Shown: positions 31,871 through 43,556, counted from the first letter of the stretch. The stretch: 64,000 bases of DNA from Lophium mytilinum (GCA_010093605.1 MU004196.1:398255-462254), one strand, 5' to 3'. Notes: generated from the letters alone by a model not told the origin. Made by a program: numbers and translations.

Positions 31871-34800
31871 ATGTCGTTTGCAGTCAACATGGCCAGCTCC
31901 CATTACACTAATATATGGGCGGGTCTCTTCTTTCTCCTGCTGGTACCCGTTTCTGCGCAGTTACCATACAATCCAACGCGCATACTTCGGAATAGCTCCT
32001 CGCTATACATATTCCAACCCGCATCGAACGCGCAATTCCAACTCGACATACTGGACCTCTCCACTACGCTTCAGTCTTCCAATCTAAACCCCAAGACGCT
32101 CTACTCCTCTTTGCCTTTCCTCGATTCCGATATCGCAAAGGCCTTCACCCCGGTACTCGACCATGGGGGGAACATTACCGTTTACACTGGAAGTTGCGCT
32201 GCAGGTGCTGAAGGGGCAGAGCTTTGGACTTTCACGCCGGACCACTCAGATGCGAACGGCAATGGTAGTTGGAAGCAAGAGCAGATATCGCCGAAAGATG
32301 TGGGAGGCCATAATGCGGTCACTGGCCCCAACTTCCTCAATGGCGGGGTATCCTTCTCCAGTCTAGTCCAGAGCAATGCTTCGAACGTGGGCGCATACTT
32401 CTTCGGGGGTATGTGTCCCTTCGAAGATGCAACACAAGATGTGTGGATGTCATCTGCCAATTATTCCAACCTCATGGTCAACATCGATCCAACTTCTACG
32501 GACAAGAGCATCGGCTACCAAATTGGCATCTCTACAAGTCGAGGGCCCCCTATACCTGAAGCAGGCTTCACTATGACCGGATTGGAGCCTAGCTATTGGA
32601 ACGACACAGAAGGCGCCGAGACACAGCAGCAAGATTTTGTGCTGGTCGGAGGCCACACCAGTCAAGCCTTCATCAACATGTCACAAGTCGCGCTATTCTC
32701 ATTGCCTCAAGAGAGCTGGACTTTCTTACCCATCGAACAACCAAACACAGAGCGGACCGACCTTGCCATCAGAACTGGTGTCACAGAAATTGATCCGCGA
32801 TCTGGACATACCGCGGTGCTTACTCCGGATGGACAACGAATTGTGGTCTTCGGTGGATGGGTTGGAGATACTAGCACGCCAGCTGACCCCCAGCTCGCGG
32901 TCCTCGAAGTAGGCGAAGGGTATGGAGGTCAAGGTGTGTGGGAATGGAGCGCACCCGCTACGCCTGGTCCTAATCTTGCAAATGATGCGGGCATATATGG
33001 CCATGGCGCGGTCATGCTTCCCGGAGGTGTGATGATGATAGCAGGCGGTTACTCAATTCCTGCCTCATCGAACTCACGCCGCAAGCGCGCAAACGTTGCC
33101 GAAGCCGCAAACAAACAGACTTATTTTCTCAACACAACATCAAACACATGGATTACCGAGTACTCTCCTCCAGCTGACAGTCTTGAAATGCCAGCAGAGC
33201 AGAGTACTGGTCCCCTTTCCAAGACCTCGCAGAAGGCTGGCCTTGGCGTTGGAATTGGCATTGGTTGCGCAGCTGTTTTTGGCTTATTGGTGTTCTATCT
33301 TTGGTATAGTCGACGGCTTCAGAAGCAACGCGACTTCCGAGAGAAAGATCTGAGGGAGTTGGCTCTTGGTGCTCATCGCTACAACGTTGAAGGAGTCACT
33401 CCGGGTGGGACTGACAGGCGAGGTGGGAGCATGGAAGCAGGCGACTATCTTGATACGACCAGTCATGGTCCATACCCAATAGGCGGTGCTCGATCACAAA
33501 GCTGGAGGGGCTCAAGAAATCAAGAAGCTGAGCGTACAGGCCTACTAGTGGAAATACCAAGCCCCACGAGAGGCCTTCGTCGAAGTTTGTCCGGACGCGG
33601 AAACCATCACCTTATCCCTAGATACGACGAGAGACGAGTGCAAGGATCTGGTGATATCCATCCTATTGACGAGCTGGAAGAGGAGGAGCAGGACGTTACT
33701 CATAAAGCACCAAATATGAGCGAGCGGGCAGCTCTAAACCCACTCAAAACATCCGCATTCGCCAATGCTCCAACTCTAGATCCATTTACCGATCCAAATC
33801 CTCTCAGCAGTCATCCAGTCTCTGGGCTCACTCGAGATCTCCTCACTCAATCTGCTCCACCTTCTCCAGAACATGAGAACGGGGAGCACCCTCGAGCTTG
33901 GTCACCAGATTGGGATCTTGCTGCCAATGCGCTTCTAGCTCGAGGCCCTACTTCCTACACTGGCCGAGTTTCTCCAGACAAATCGGACCGGACGGGCTCG
34001 AATCTCAGCGAGCGAAGTACGCGTTCAAACCTGTCTTCGCGCTCCACTGGAGCAGGAAGCGTAGTTCGAAGCGTCTCCATTCGCTCAGCAGCTCTTTTGA
34101 ACACCATGTCCAACCCGTTCACAACACCAGAGAACAGCCCCACCCGTGAGAAGCATCATCGACAGAGCGGTGGCTGGCAGAGTGCACAAGATCCCCGTAC
34201 CCGGTCATTCACGAGCACGCGACCAAGTACCGCGAACGGTGATGCAGACTCTTTCATCACCGCGCGATCCAATTTCGGCCAACTCCAGGCCGAAGGCGAA
34301 GCGCTTCTCGGTGGTCGTCCCGACACATCATACGAGTCCTCCTCAGGGTCTGTCGCCGGCTCAAACGGATACCTAGAATCATCTACCGCAACAACTACAG
34401 TGTTAACTGGAGCTACATCTATGGACTCTCGCCCCACCCGCGAACGGCGGAAGAGCTGGCTCGGGAGCGTGCGCCGTGCTCTTGCTCGCTCAGCTGCAAC
34501 TTCACCTCCAGAAGACCGCACTAAAAGCTTAACCACTACCGCTCCGTACAGCGACTGGACGGCTACCTCACCTACTACACCCGGTCGTACCAGTCTTACT
34601 CGTAGTACCGCACCACCGCGTCGCGCAGCCTCCGACGCTAGCTTCTGGCGCTCGAAACGCGGCGCTCGTGACTGGGATATCGACATCGACGGCCCGTCTG
34701 AAGAAGGTAGGCCTAGATGGCGGCGCAACAGTGGTGATGATTGGGGTGCACCAGAGGATGAGGAAGCCAGACAGAAGGAGCAGCAGGAGGCAGAGATGGA

Positions 34801-35146
34801 TTGGGATGTGGAAGCAGCGGTAGAGGCAAGGGTCGTTCAGGTCAGCTTCACAGTTCCACGCACGAGGCTACGGGTTGTCAATGCGGATGACGCAGCGAGT
34901 ATGAGAAGTGTGAGTGCGCTGAGCAGACTGGGAAGTGTCCGGAGTAAGAAGAGCGTAGAGAGGAGCGGAGGAAGCCGCGAGGACGTGAAAGAGGGCATTT
35001 CGGAAGTCTTGAACGAAGATTCTACGGACACAGTTTTAAGGACAGTGTCTCCGCCTCCATCGCCACCAAGATCTCCCCCTCGCCCAATTGGCAGCCCGGG
35101 CTCAAAGGTCGCGGAACGTGTAAAGATGTTCGAAGGGGGTTTGTAG
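31871..35146 (+). CDS. Kelch/galactose-oxidase-type single-pass membrane protein
   Basis: A 1091-aa protein in one long exon. An N-terminal hydrophobic signal (NIWAGLFFLLLVPVSAQ) leads to an extracytoplasmic domain of about 420 residues with many N-glycosylation sequons and kelch-like blade segments such as DFVLVGGHTSQAF, RSGHTAVLTPDGQRIVVFGG and YGHGAVMLPGGVMMIAGG. A dibasic NSRRKRAN site about 45 residues before the membrane could be cut by a Kex2-type protease. One transmembrane helix lies at about 456-478 (GLGVGIGIGCAAVFGLLVFYLWY), followed by a basic stop-transfer and a cytoplasmic tail of about 600 residues rich in Ser, Thr, Pro and Arg that looks disordered and heavily phosphorylated. 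The layout recalls fungal Rax2-like polarity proteins; this is inference. Confidence 0.85.
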   Translation: MSFAVNMASSHYTNIWAGLFFLLLVPVSAQLPYNPTRILRNSSSLYIFQPASNAQFQLDILDLSTTLQSSNLNPKTLYSSLPFLDSDIAKAFTPVLDHGGNITVYTGSCAAGAEGAELWTFTPDHSDANGNGSWKQEQISPKDVGGHNAVTGPNFLNGGVSFSSLVQSNASNVGAYFFGGMCPFEDATQDVWMSSANYSNLMVNIDPTSTDKSIGYQIGISTSRGPPIPEAGFTMTGLEPSYWNDTEGAETQQQDFVLVGGHTSQAFINMSQVALFSLPQESWTFLPIEQPNTERTDLAIRTGVTEIDPRSGHTAVLTPDGQRIVVFGGWVGDTSTPADPQLAVLEVGEGYGGQGVWEWSAPATPGPNLANDAGIYGHGAVMLPGGVMMIAGGYSIPASSNSRRKRANVAEAANKQTYFLNTTSNTWITEYSPPADSLEMPAEQSTGPLSKTSQKAGLGVGIGIGCAAVFGLLVFYLWYSRRLQKQRDFREKDLRELALGAHRYNVEGVTPGGTDRRGGSMEAGDYLDTTSHGPYPIGGARSQSWRGSRNQEAERTGLLVEIPSPTRGLRRSLSGRGNHHLIPRYDERRVQGSGDIHPIDELEEEEQDVTHKAPNMSERAALNPLKTSAFANAPTLDPFTDPNPLSSHPVSGLTRDLLTQSAPPSPEHENGEHPRAWSPDWDLAANALLARGPTSYTGRVSPDKSDRTGSNLSERSTRSNLSSRSTGAGSVVRSVSIRSAALLNTMSNPFTTPENSPTREKHHRQSGGWQSAQDPRTRSFTSTRPSTANGDADSFITARSNFGQLQAEGEALLGGRPDTSYESSSGSVAGSNGYLESSTATTTVLTGATSMDSRPTRERRKSWLGSVRRALARSAATSPPEDRTKSLTTTAPYSDWTATSPTTPGRTSLTRSTAPPRRAASDASFWRSKRGARDWDIDIDGPSEEGRPRWRRNSGDDWGAPEDEEARQKEQQEAEMDWDVEAAVEARVVQVSFTVPRTRLRVVNADDAASMRSVSALSRLGSVRSKKSVERSGGSREDVKEGISEVLNEDSTDTVLRTVSPPPSPPRSPPRPIGSPGSKVAERVKMFEGGL

Positions 35147-35592
35147 ATAAGATTGATGATTAGATCGGCGGCTTTCTTGTAGGGACTTGTAGGGTGGATC
35201 TTTGGACCTTCGCTTGGACAGCGGGATGGCGTTTATAGGGGGATACGGTATACCTGGGGTTTTCTGATATGTAGCGTGGTGTTTCAGCGCTGCTGTGGCA
35301 GGGTTCCAGACCCAGATCTTGCAATTGAGATATATCTTAACATGATGACTATTCTCTGTGATATGCATCCTCTGGATTTCACTATCAAGCCTTGAGTAGA
35401 GGAAAGTGGTGCTGCTAAAAAGCTGTTCTAGACGGTGATGGTCACGTGCCCATTTGCCAAGCATCTTCAATAGCTTCACCCGAACCGCACTCCGCAACCT
35501 CCACACAAGGCGTGAGCTCCCATCGCCGTCTCCTGCCTCAATTGACCCATCTCAACTACACCCCTCGATCCTGATTGGGAGTCTCCGTCACG
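35147..35592. other. Intergenic, no gene seen
   Basis: This 446-bp gap contains the 3' end of the kelch gene and the promoter and pyrimidine-rich leader of the complex I subunit gene. Confidence 0.5.
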
Positions 35593-36414
35593 ATGTCGAA
35601 CAAGGCCATTGCTGCGACGAAGGTGCGTTGACCCTACCCGATTTCATCCTCCCTCCGACCGCATCACACTCGTCAACCTCCCCTCCCCTCTCACAGCTAT
35701 TCCCACCCCCCTAAACCTCCCAACCACTGAAACCCTAATTCTGAAAGCCTCTCAATAAGCCTGTGACTTCCTCAGCTAACCCATCCTTTCCGCTGCCCAG
35801 AAATACACCGTCCAACCCCGCGGCCTCTATGCCTTCATCAACCGCCTCTTCGCCGTCGACCCCCAGCGCAGCACCGGCGTGCCCATGAACCCGCAATTCC
35901 GCAACCCTCCGCCCGGCGCCAACCCGCCCGCCGACTACGACGACCCGACGACGGTTCCCGCGGCGGATCTGGCGGACAACCCGTACTGGAAGCGCGACGT
36001 GCGACGGCGGTACCCGCAATTGAGCGTGGTGGACCAAGCAGCCAGCGTGGGATTGCTGAGTGTGGGGAGCGCGGTCAATGGAAAGGTTGAGCTGATTGGG
36101 GAGGCGGGACAGAAGCAGTTGGTCGCGGTGAAGGAGGAGGGGCAGAAGGGCCTCGCGGCGTTCTTTGAGAAGGAGAAGGGCGTTGCGAAGGATGTTTTGG
36201 GCCCGGGGGGGATGCCGCCGCTGCCGAGTGGGGCGTGGGCTGGGTCGGTGGAGGGGGTTAAGCGGTATGAGATGCTGGAGGAGCAGTCGTACACGGCCGA
36301 GTAAGTGATTTTCGTGTTGTTGTCGTGTTGGGGATTTGGAAGGGAGAAAGCTGTTTTTTTGGTTGATTGTAGGCTAACGGTTGGTATAGTTACCCTTGCA
36401 GAACATTCCAGTAG
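35593..36414 (+). CDS. Probable complex I accessory subunit (NUO-21.3-like)
   Basis: A 184-aa protein in three exons: 35593-35622, 35801-36300 and 36390-36414. The last exon of only 25 nt supplies the conserved end (Y-PCRTF) and would be missed without splicing; the first encodes just ten residues. Features are KYTVQPRGLYAFINRLFAVD, the Pro-rich NPQFRNPPPGANPP, then DLADNPYWKRDVRRRYPQLSVV and LIGEAGQKQLVAVKEEG. These match my memory of the fungal 21.3-kDa subunit of NADH:ubiquinone oxidoreductase, an accessory subunit of the inner-membrane respiratory complex. There is no membrane helix. The family name is from recall, not from a search, so the gene is surer than the name. Confidence 0.8.
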
Positions 36415-36849
36415 AAGGCGCTGAGGATGTGTTTGTGGGTGTGTAGAAAGAAAGCAGCATAGGACGTGGATGTACATAAGATTGAATATGCTGCTTCTCG
36501 TTGAAAACTCCAAGATTAGATTGATATAGCAGTTTTCGTTGATCTGTGTCTACCGTGGTCGCCGTATGAAAGTAGTACCCGGCCCAAGGTTGCCACCAAC
36601 CATTGTCGGCTACCTTGATTCCTTTCCGACATCGTAGAAAAAGGGTTCCCTAGCTCGCTTTCGTCCCATCTCCTTCCATCCCATCTCCTTCCATCCCAAC
36701 TTTGCATGTTATGATGCCGCGCGTGGTAGACTTTCCTCGCTCGCGTGGTCGGCCCACGCGACCCTTTCGCATCTCACCTCTCCTCGCTCTTCATCACCAC
36801 CCTCATCACCACCACCTGCGCACAACCACAACCCCACCGGCTCCGCACC
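36415..36849. other. Intergenic with short tandem repeat
   Basis: This 435-bp promoter region is CT- and CAC-rich towards the ATG at 36850, with a 15-bp tandem repeat at 36664-36698. Confidence 0.5.
36664..36698. repeat. 15-bp tandem repeat, 2.3 copies
   Basis: TCCCATCTCCTTCCA occurs at 36664 and 36679 without change, followed by a partial copy. Pyrimidine-rich, in a promoter. Confidence 0.85.
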
Positions 36850-39463
36850 ATGGCGACGCCGTCTCCGCAGAGGCAAGTCGCGTCGGAACTCGACGTCATC
36901 TTCGCCTGCTCTATCTGTCAAGCAACGCTGTCGGAGATCTACGAGAAGCCCGAAAGCGCACACGGCCTACGCGATGGCCACAGTCCGGTCGATCGCCTAG
37001 TCACCAAGCTCTGGCTTACGGACTGCGCTCATCTCACCTGTAGCAAGCACTTGCCAGGCGGCGGTACGCACCTTGCCCCCTCTTACGCGCTGAAGCGACG
37101 TGATGTCTCGTTGCTGACTATGACAGGCGCGCCTTTCCATCCAGCAGACCAGCAGCCAACGGCGCCATGCCCTCTGTGCCAACAGACCAAGGATGATTCT
37201 ATGCCGAAGCGACTCTTTGCTATTCGCGGACGTAAAGACTACGATGCCCTACTTCCGAAAGTGTGGTTTCAGGTCCCGCCTATCGCGTTGGCTACTAGTA
37301 CGATAGAAATGGAGGGTCTTCGAGTGAGCGACTTCTCGACAATCTAGTAATTACGGCTCACTAATTGGTGCCTTTAGTTTCAATACATGTCGCTTCTCCG
37401 ATTCAGCACCCAGACGCACCTTAGGCTCAGAGGAACACAGAAGCTATTGGAGGAGACATTGGCCGGAGCTGAAGGCTTCGAAAAGGCTTTGAATGAGGCG
37501 ACTGAGGAGATTCTCCGGCTGAGGCAGGACAATGACCAATTGAAGGGCATAGAGGTTGCGGTGAAGCGATGGGAAGCCCGAACCCCTACTATCAAGCACT
37601 ACTTGGCCGGCTATACCAAACTCTGCACGTAAGTTTTGACAGCAGCATTCATTAGAAGACTAGACTAATCACTTTTTTAGCGAGAACAAGATGCTCCGAG
37701 AGAAGCTGAGAGGCGTTGGGTACAACGTCCCGGAAGGACAATACGCGCCGCCCGGAGAAAATGAAGCCCGGCCTCCGCTGTCGCCAGAAGGTGCTCGGGA
37801 GATTCAACAGGACTTAGGCATACTGAACGACGAGACCGTAGTAGCCAAATACCGGGGCATCTACGACAAGTACCAGCGTGAGAGCCCTACTTCGGCTAGA
37901 ATTGTCCATCCTGGCAATGGAAACCAGCACGCGTCGCCGTCGGTACTAGGAAATTCGACAACGATCGAACGCGCAACAAACCGTAACGACTCATCAGATG
38001 CCTTGATCGTCAAAGCTTTTAAACGAAAGAGAATGGATTCGTCGCCTGAACTCGGCAGAATGGACAATCGCCAGTATGAAGTTAAGCCTCGAATAGATAG
38101 CCGAGATCAAATGCCTCCGCCTCCTAATCGCCTTTCAAAAGTTCAAGAAGAATCTGCAAGGAAAGCCCTAGTGAGCCAGAGGGGTGGCTATGGCTATAGT
38201 ACCGGCCAGACTCAACGTAGTCCCGAGCTTCAGATCTTAGATGGTCGCCGCTGGCAAAACCTGGTTGGACCGGACCGCGTACAACATGACGAGCACCAGA
38301 TGCAGGACAGAAGTGCAACCAGCATGCAAAATCTAACAGTCCGCAACAGGTTACAGGTTCTTCCTTTGCAGCTGTTGAGGCACGTCAAGAGTGATTCAAG
38401 ACTTCGCGAATCTGCTAGAGCCGGCGTAACCTCACCGTTCAAATCGCCGATGAGAGTTCTAGATCGTCCGCCAACCTCGATCCAGCAATACTCTTTCCCG
38501 CAGCCGCATGGGGCGTCTTCTCATCACACCGAGGGGCCTTCACGGAACGGGCCCTGGATCCAGGACCCACGCGCAAGCCCACGGTATGAACAAGTCCACC
38601 CATCACAGCACGCGTCATGGGCGCAACCCGTTCATATGAATGACCAGCAATCGTATAGCGAGGGCCATCACACGGCATCCCAGCAATACTTTTCACCTAG
38701 AAACGCCCCAATACTGAACCGCAACGATTTTAGCACCGCGAAACCACTCACTGGAGTGAGCTATACCTCGATAACCAGCGTTCTTGATCCTAGAACTCCT
38801 GCGCCGAAGCGGATAATCAATGTCGATATGGCCGATTCCGTCACCAGCCCATTTTTCCGTAGCACATGCGTCGATCCTGTCTCAAGCCGGATCCGTCCCG
38901 TCCAAGAGCCTCAGATTCTCCGTCCAGCCCTGCCAGATGTGGCGCAAGCATACTCTACAGCTCCAGCTCGATCACGCTTTGGCGAGCCTCGCAGCCTTAA
39001 CGGCCTTTCGTTCATCAACTCACCACAGAATTCCAACAATATGCCAATATACGAAAATCGCGCTCCGATTTCTGATCCAAGACTGACTCAGCCTACTGTT
39101 GTCTACCCCAGCCCGCGTGAAAGCCAAGGTTTCTTTACGAGACCCGACTCCCATCGGTCGAGTTTCTCGCAACGCGACGCTGTCCCGTCTTCTCCAAAGC
39201 AATGGTACGGCCAAAAGCTCCAGCCTCTTCCTTCCGCAATGCCTTCAATGATGCGTTCTACCGGCCCGAGCCGATCTGCTTCCCGGTCATCTAGTCGATA
39301 TCCGGGGGACAATGCGCTGCTGTTTACCGGTACCAAGGTTGGAGGAGCTTCATCCGTTTCCGGACGCCGTCCTGTAACTCATCAGCGTTCGCTTGCTAGC
39401 CTCAACCCACCTCCCCGTGGTATTTTCTCTTCTTATCAGGGCATGAGGAGCGTTAGGAGGTAA
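36850..39463 (+). CDS. RING-type zinc-finger and coiled-coil protein
   Basis: An 814-aa protein in four exons: 36850-37063, 37127-37323, 37378-37628 and 37681-39463. The N-terminal 130 residues hold a RING-like cluster: CSIC, a C-x-H in LTDCAHLTC, SKH, and CPLC after the first junction. Splicing out the 63-nt first intron is needed to bring GAPFHPADQQPTAPCPLC next to the other ligands; the intron has no in-frame stop. A coiled coil follows (LLEETLAGAEGFEKALNEATEEILRLR region), then about 600 residues of disordered Ser/Pro/Gln-rich sequence. The layout of RING, coiled coil and disordered tail recalls HEI10/Zip3-like SUMO or ubiquitin ligases of meiosis, but this is only a resemblance. Nuclear location is likely; targets are unknown. 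Confidence 0.82.
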
Positions 39464-41138
39464 ATGTCGTTCCCAACCAATCCCACTTTGTTCTTGATTT
39501 TCACCCTTGTTTGCGCTTGATTTTCTTTCCTATTTGCTGTTCGCAGCTGTCTTTTCCCTGGGCGGTTTTGGATGGGGCCCAATGGCACACGTATTCAGCT
39601 CAGATAACAGAGGTCGAGGAAAATAAACATTCTTGGCCTTCTGCGTGTCTGTTGTTGCATGTGACCTGAAGTCCCTCCGTTGCGTGTATGCGTTGCCAGT
39701 ATTGCCGTTGCGACGGTCTGAAGTTTGGAATCCGGCTAACGAGATTAGATCCACGTCTGCTTTCTTGCGGAAGGTAGGCTCCAAGCTCTCTTTGAAGGAG
39801 AAAAACCCGGAGGCTAGGTAGGCTGGTTTCGAGTGTGTTGGGTAATGGTTTGGATGAGGAGTGGGAATTGGCAATTGTAGTTTATAATTGTAATTCTAGG
39901 ATAGGAATGGGACTTGTGGAGATTGTAATATCCTGGTATCGTAATGAATCGTGAGGTGGCTTGATTACTTCGGGATGGTTTGGCGGACCGTGAATCCGGA
40001 GGGGCGTGTTTCGGATCATTGGGGGGTATGTTTGTGGCACTATATTCAAGGCATTCGACTAACCTTCTTAGGTCTTCACGGTTATCACAATGTCATTTCG
40101 AGGGGCTTGATTTGGCGCGTTGATATTCATTCGTTTGACAGGCTTTGCGAATCGACGTTTCGTGTTGAGCATTTCGAGACTGCACGCCACCGTCAGGTAT
40201 ACCCCTGTCTATTCGGACAAATTGATGCTAATGTAACTTTCTAGACATCTGGAATTGGCGGGTTATGCTGTCCCTTTTGTGCGACCTCCGATTCTGTCGG
40301 TGCGCGCAATGCGATGCGATACACCCCCCAATTTATGATGTTGCTAAAGCGTTCTAGACAGCTTTGAGACGTGTAGGTGCACCGCTGGCCCTACTATCAT
40401 GTTTCGGCACAGACGTAAAGAGGCACTCGTCGTGATTCTGCTTCCTTACCCGGACGTTCCTCATTTAGCCTGTGTGGACGAACACCCTATATGACGCGGT
40501 CCACTGGAGCGTTTCAAACAGCCTCTAAAGATGTGGAGACACCTCTAAACCTTATAAGAATTTTAGGGGCGGATGTAATGATACGGGCATCACGAATCAG
40601 CTTCGTCTTTTCCAAGTTCTGAACATCTACTGAATCATTTCCGATCTTTTAAACGACCACCACATCACCACGCTGTTCGCTCCTAATCTCAGCCCCATGA
40701 TTTATGCATTATGATAGGCATCACGGTTCGATGTTTTGATTCGAAGCCTCTTCTATACCCTTGTAACACCCCGGCTTACTCCCAACCACCAGCACTATCC
40801 GTAAAACGCTATCGCAGTCTTGATTGATTTCGATATAGATGAATGACCTCAGAGCGATGCACGCCTAAATCTTCTAGAAGCTTTGGATAGATTGCCGAAT
40901 CTATTGATCCCGGATTCCACCCCCGGATACCCGGTCGTCGATCATGGAGGCTGTTTCGTGCTCAGTGCGGAGGACCAGCATCCGCGAGGAATTACGATAG
41001 GATGTTTGAAGCTTACTGAAACAACTCGTGGTCACTATTGTATAAAGATGCGGCTCTTCGTCCAGAAACCTTGGTTCTATTAGCTCATACTTCTTCAATT
41101 TGACAACGAAGTCTGCCACCAGGCTTCAATTGGTCGAC
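39464..41138. other. Longest central intergenic region, no gene seen
   Basis: This 1675-bp gap contains the 3' region of the RING-protein gene and the promoter of the GH5 gene. It holds several AT-rich stretches and short frames without coding character. No inverted ends, tRNA boxes or copies of the other repeats were recognised. Confidence 0.5.
41041..41047 (+). promoter_or_regulatory. TATA box of GH5 gene
   Basis: TATAAAG lies 92 bp before the ATG at 41139. Motif and spacing only. Confidence 0.45.
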
Positions 41139-42222
41139 ATGAAGCTTTCTACCCTTTTCGTGGCCGCAGGTCTTGCGTCGTCTACTCTAGCGAGAACATT
41201 TGCTAGGGCCCCGTATGCGAATACGACGAGGAAGCTGAAGTGGTTTGGTATCAATGAGAGTGGTGCTGAGTTTGGCGACACTGTTTTTCCGGGCGTCTAT
41301 GGGAAGGACTATACGTGGTATGATCTGGACACTATTGATGTAAGTAACACCAAGATATCAATCTAAGATACTTTACTTTCAAATCCTTCAGCCCCTTACT
41401 AATCCTTCCTAGACCTTCATCTCCTCCGGCATGAACATGTTCCGCATCAACTTCCTCATGGAACGCCTCATCCCCAACAATCTCACCGGCACCCCCGACC
41501 CCACCTACCTCTCCAACCTCACGGCCGTCGTCAACCACATCACGACCGCGGGCGCCTACGCCATGATCCAGCCGCACAACTACGGCCGCTACTACAGCGA
41601 CATCATCACCGACGTCGCCGGCTTTAAAGCATGGTGGACGACCGTCGCAACCCACTTCGCCAACGACACCATGGTCGTCTTCGACGTCAACAACGAGTTC
41701 CACGACATGGACCAAGCCCTCGTGGTGCAGCTCAACCAAGCCGCCATCGACGGCATCCGCTCCACCGGCGCGACGAGCCAGTACATCACGCCCGAAGGCA
41801 ACTCGTGGACCGGCGCGTGGACGTGGACGACCTCAGGAAATAGCGACACGATGGGGGCGCTGACGGACCCCGCGGATAAGCTTGTGTACCAAATGCATCA
41901 GTATCTCGATAGCGATGGGTCGGGGACGCATGAGGAGTGCGTGTCGGCGACTATTTTCAGTGAGAGGTTGAAAGATGCGACGGCGTGGTTGAGGGAGAAT
42001 AAGAAGGTCGGGCTGATTGGGGAGTTTGCGGGCGGGAATAACACGCAGTGTGTCGAGGCGCTGAAGGATGGGTTGGGGTATTTGGGGGAGAATGGGGATG
42101 TGTGGTGGGGCGCGTTGTGGTGGGCGGCGGGGCCGTGGTGGGCGGATTATATGTATAGTATGGAGCCGCCGAGTGGGACGGCGTGGGAGGTTGTTTGGCC
42201 GGAGATTAAGGGCTTGATTTAA
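41139..42222 (+). CDS. Secreted GH5 endoglucanase (cellulase)
   Basis: A 336-aa secreted glycoside hydrolase of family 5 in two exons, 41139-41339 and 41413-42222, with a 73-nt intron in phase 0. A signal peptide ([18 protein letters not shown]) is followed by [13 protein letters not shown], a GH5 start motif. The acid/base Glu is in [10 protein letters not shown] and the nucleophile Glu in [25 protein letters not shown] supplies the substrate-site His/Tyr. The enzyme hydrolyses beta-1,4-glucan in plant cell walls outside the cell. There is no carbohydrate-binding module or linker, so it is the catalytic-only form. Third-position G+C is very high, unlike the AT-rich flanks, which is usual for strongly expressed secreted enzymes. 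Confidence 0.95.
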
Positions 42223-42671
42223 GGAGAGGGGGAGAGAAGGGGTATGGGGGATACAGGGTTAGAGTATAGGGGTTTTTGGTAAAGCACTGTTTTCTTATTC
42301 TAGGAGACCGTCTTTCTTTTTAGATGGCCCAAAGATGGAAGTGTGGTGCATTGGATAGTTGTGCAGATGGTAAAGGAATGGGTGTCTACCTAAAAAGGGG
42401 TGCACAGCTTCGGAAACGGGGGTGATGATTAAGCTCGTCCTATAACTAGGCCGAAGTAGACCTAGAGGCTAGAGCAGTAACCTTATTTCATCCATCCTCG
42501 ATCCTCAACCCCTCAAATGATCCACTGAAACTGCATGCCAACCACAGGCTTCTTACAATACACTTCAGATAACAGCAGTCTACAGTACCGGTCAATCAGC
42601 ACATTCCAGAGCTAAACCCACAAACTCCCACTTCTTTGATACGCCCTCACAAGGAACGCCCCTGAAGCACT
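42223..42671. other. Intergenic, no gene seen
   Basis: This 449-bp gap holds the GH5 3' region and the promoter of the isochorismatase-like gene. Confidence 0.5.
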
Positions 42672-43556
42672 ATGGCATCCGATCAAGTCAAAGTCATCGG
42701 TGGTGCCGAAACCTTCTGGCTCTACTCCGAAACCAACGGCTACGACTTAACCCATCCACCCACACCTGTAGGTCCAAAAGTCTACCATCGAATCTCACTG
42801 AAGACGACGGACTCCTGGGCAGTGATCGATCCCAAAAAGACCGCTCTAGTGATTATCGACCTGCAAAACTACTTCCTGTCCGCTGCTCTTGGCCGCCCCT
42901 CTGATAGCCCTGGCTTGAAGGTGGTCGACCAGTTATTGGAACATGCTATCCCGGCCTGTAGAAAAGCCGGCATACCAATAGTCTGGCTTCGTTGGGGTCT
43001 GACCCAGGAAGATATCGAAGGAATGCCGCCTACGATTCTTCGCGGTTTCGGACTGGACGACAACTTCGACAATGAGAGATCGCCGCCTGGTTTGGGGACT
43101 GATATTGGACCGATACAGCTCGATGACGGTTCCACGGTCGAAGGCGGCAGAGTGCTTATGCGTGATCAGTGGAACTCGGAATTTTATGCGCCTTTAGCAA
43201 GCAAAGCTGAGGACCATGATATCCGGATCTACAAGAACCGCTTATCCGGATTCTGGGGAGGTACTGGGGTGGAGGACGCTCTGAGATCTCGCGGGATCAG
43301 AACTTTGATATTTTCTGGTTGCAACACCGATCAATGTGTCGCCACTAGTCTCACAGACGCGGTTTCGAAGGGTTGGGACTGTCTTTTGCTGAGAGATGGC
43401 TGCGCTACTACCAGCCCGAAGTTTGCACAAGATTCTGTTGAGTTCAACATGGGAGGATGGGGGTTTCTGTTGGACTGTAAGGATCTGGCGGACGGTGTTG
43501 ATGGAATGCAAAGAGCTGCGCCTGGAGTGCATAAAGATGAAAACGGGGGGGTTTGA
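42672..43556 (+). CDS. Isochorismatase-like cysteine hydrolase
   Basis: A 294-aa single-exon protein of the isochorismatase/nicotinamidase superfamily. The catalytic triad is visible: Asp in TALVIIDLQNYFL, Lys in IYKNRLSGFWG and the nucleophilic Cys in FSGCNTDQCVATS, with the cis-peptide region just before it. An N-terminal extension of about 55 residues before the alpha/beta core is longer than in bacterial members, as is common in fungi. Family members hydrolyse amide or vinyl-ether bonds of small molecules; the fungal representatives are mostly uncharacterised. No signal peptide is seen, so it is probably cytosolic. There is no sign of co-regulation with the GH5 gene before it. Confidence 0.92.
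   Translation: MASDQVKVIGGAETFWLYSETNGYDLTHPPTPVGPKVYHRISLKTTDSWAVIDPKKTALVIIDLQNYFLSAALGRPSDSPGLKVVDQLLEHAIPACRKAGIPIVWLRWGLTQEDIEGMPPTILRGFGLDDNFDNERSPPGLGTDIGPIQLDDGSTVEGGRVLMRDQWNSEFYAPLASKAEDHDIRIYKNRLSGFWGGTGVEDALRSRGIRTLIFSGCNTDQCVATSLTDAVSKGWDCLLLRDGCATTSPKFAQDSVEFNMGGWGFLLDCKDLADGVDGMQRAAPGVHKDENGGV

Noticed and set aside
39464-41138. Transposon relic or RNA gene in the 1.7-kb gap
   Set aside because: No inverted ends, target duplication, tRNA A/B boxes or similarity to the other repeats of the window could be seen.
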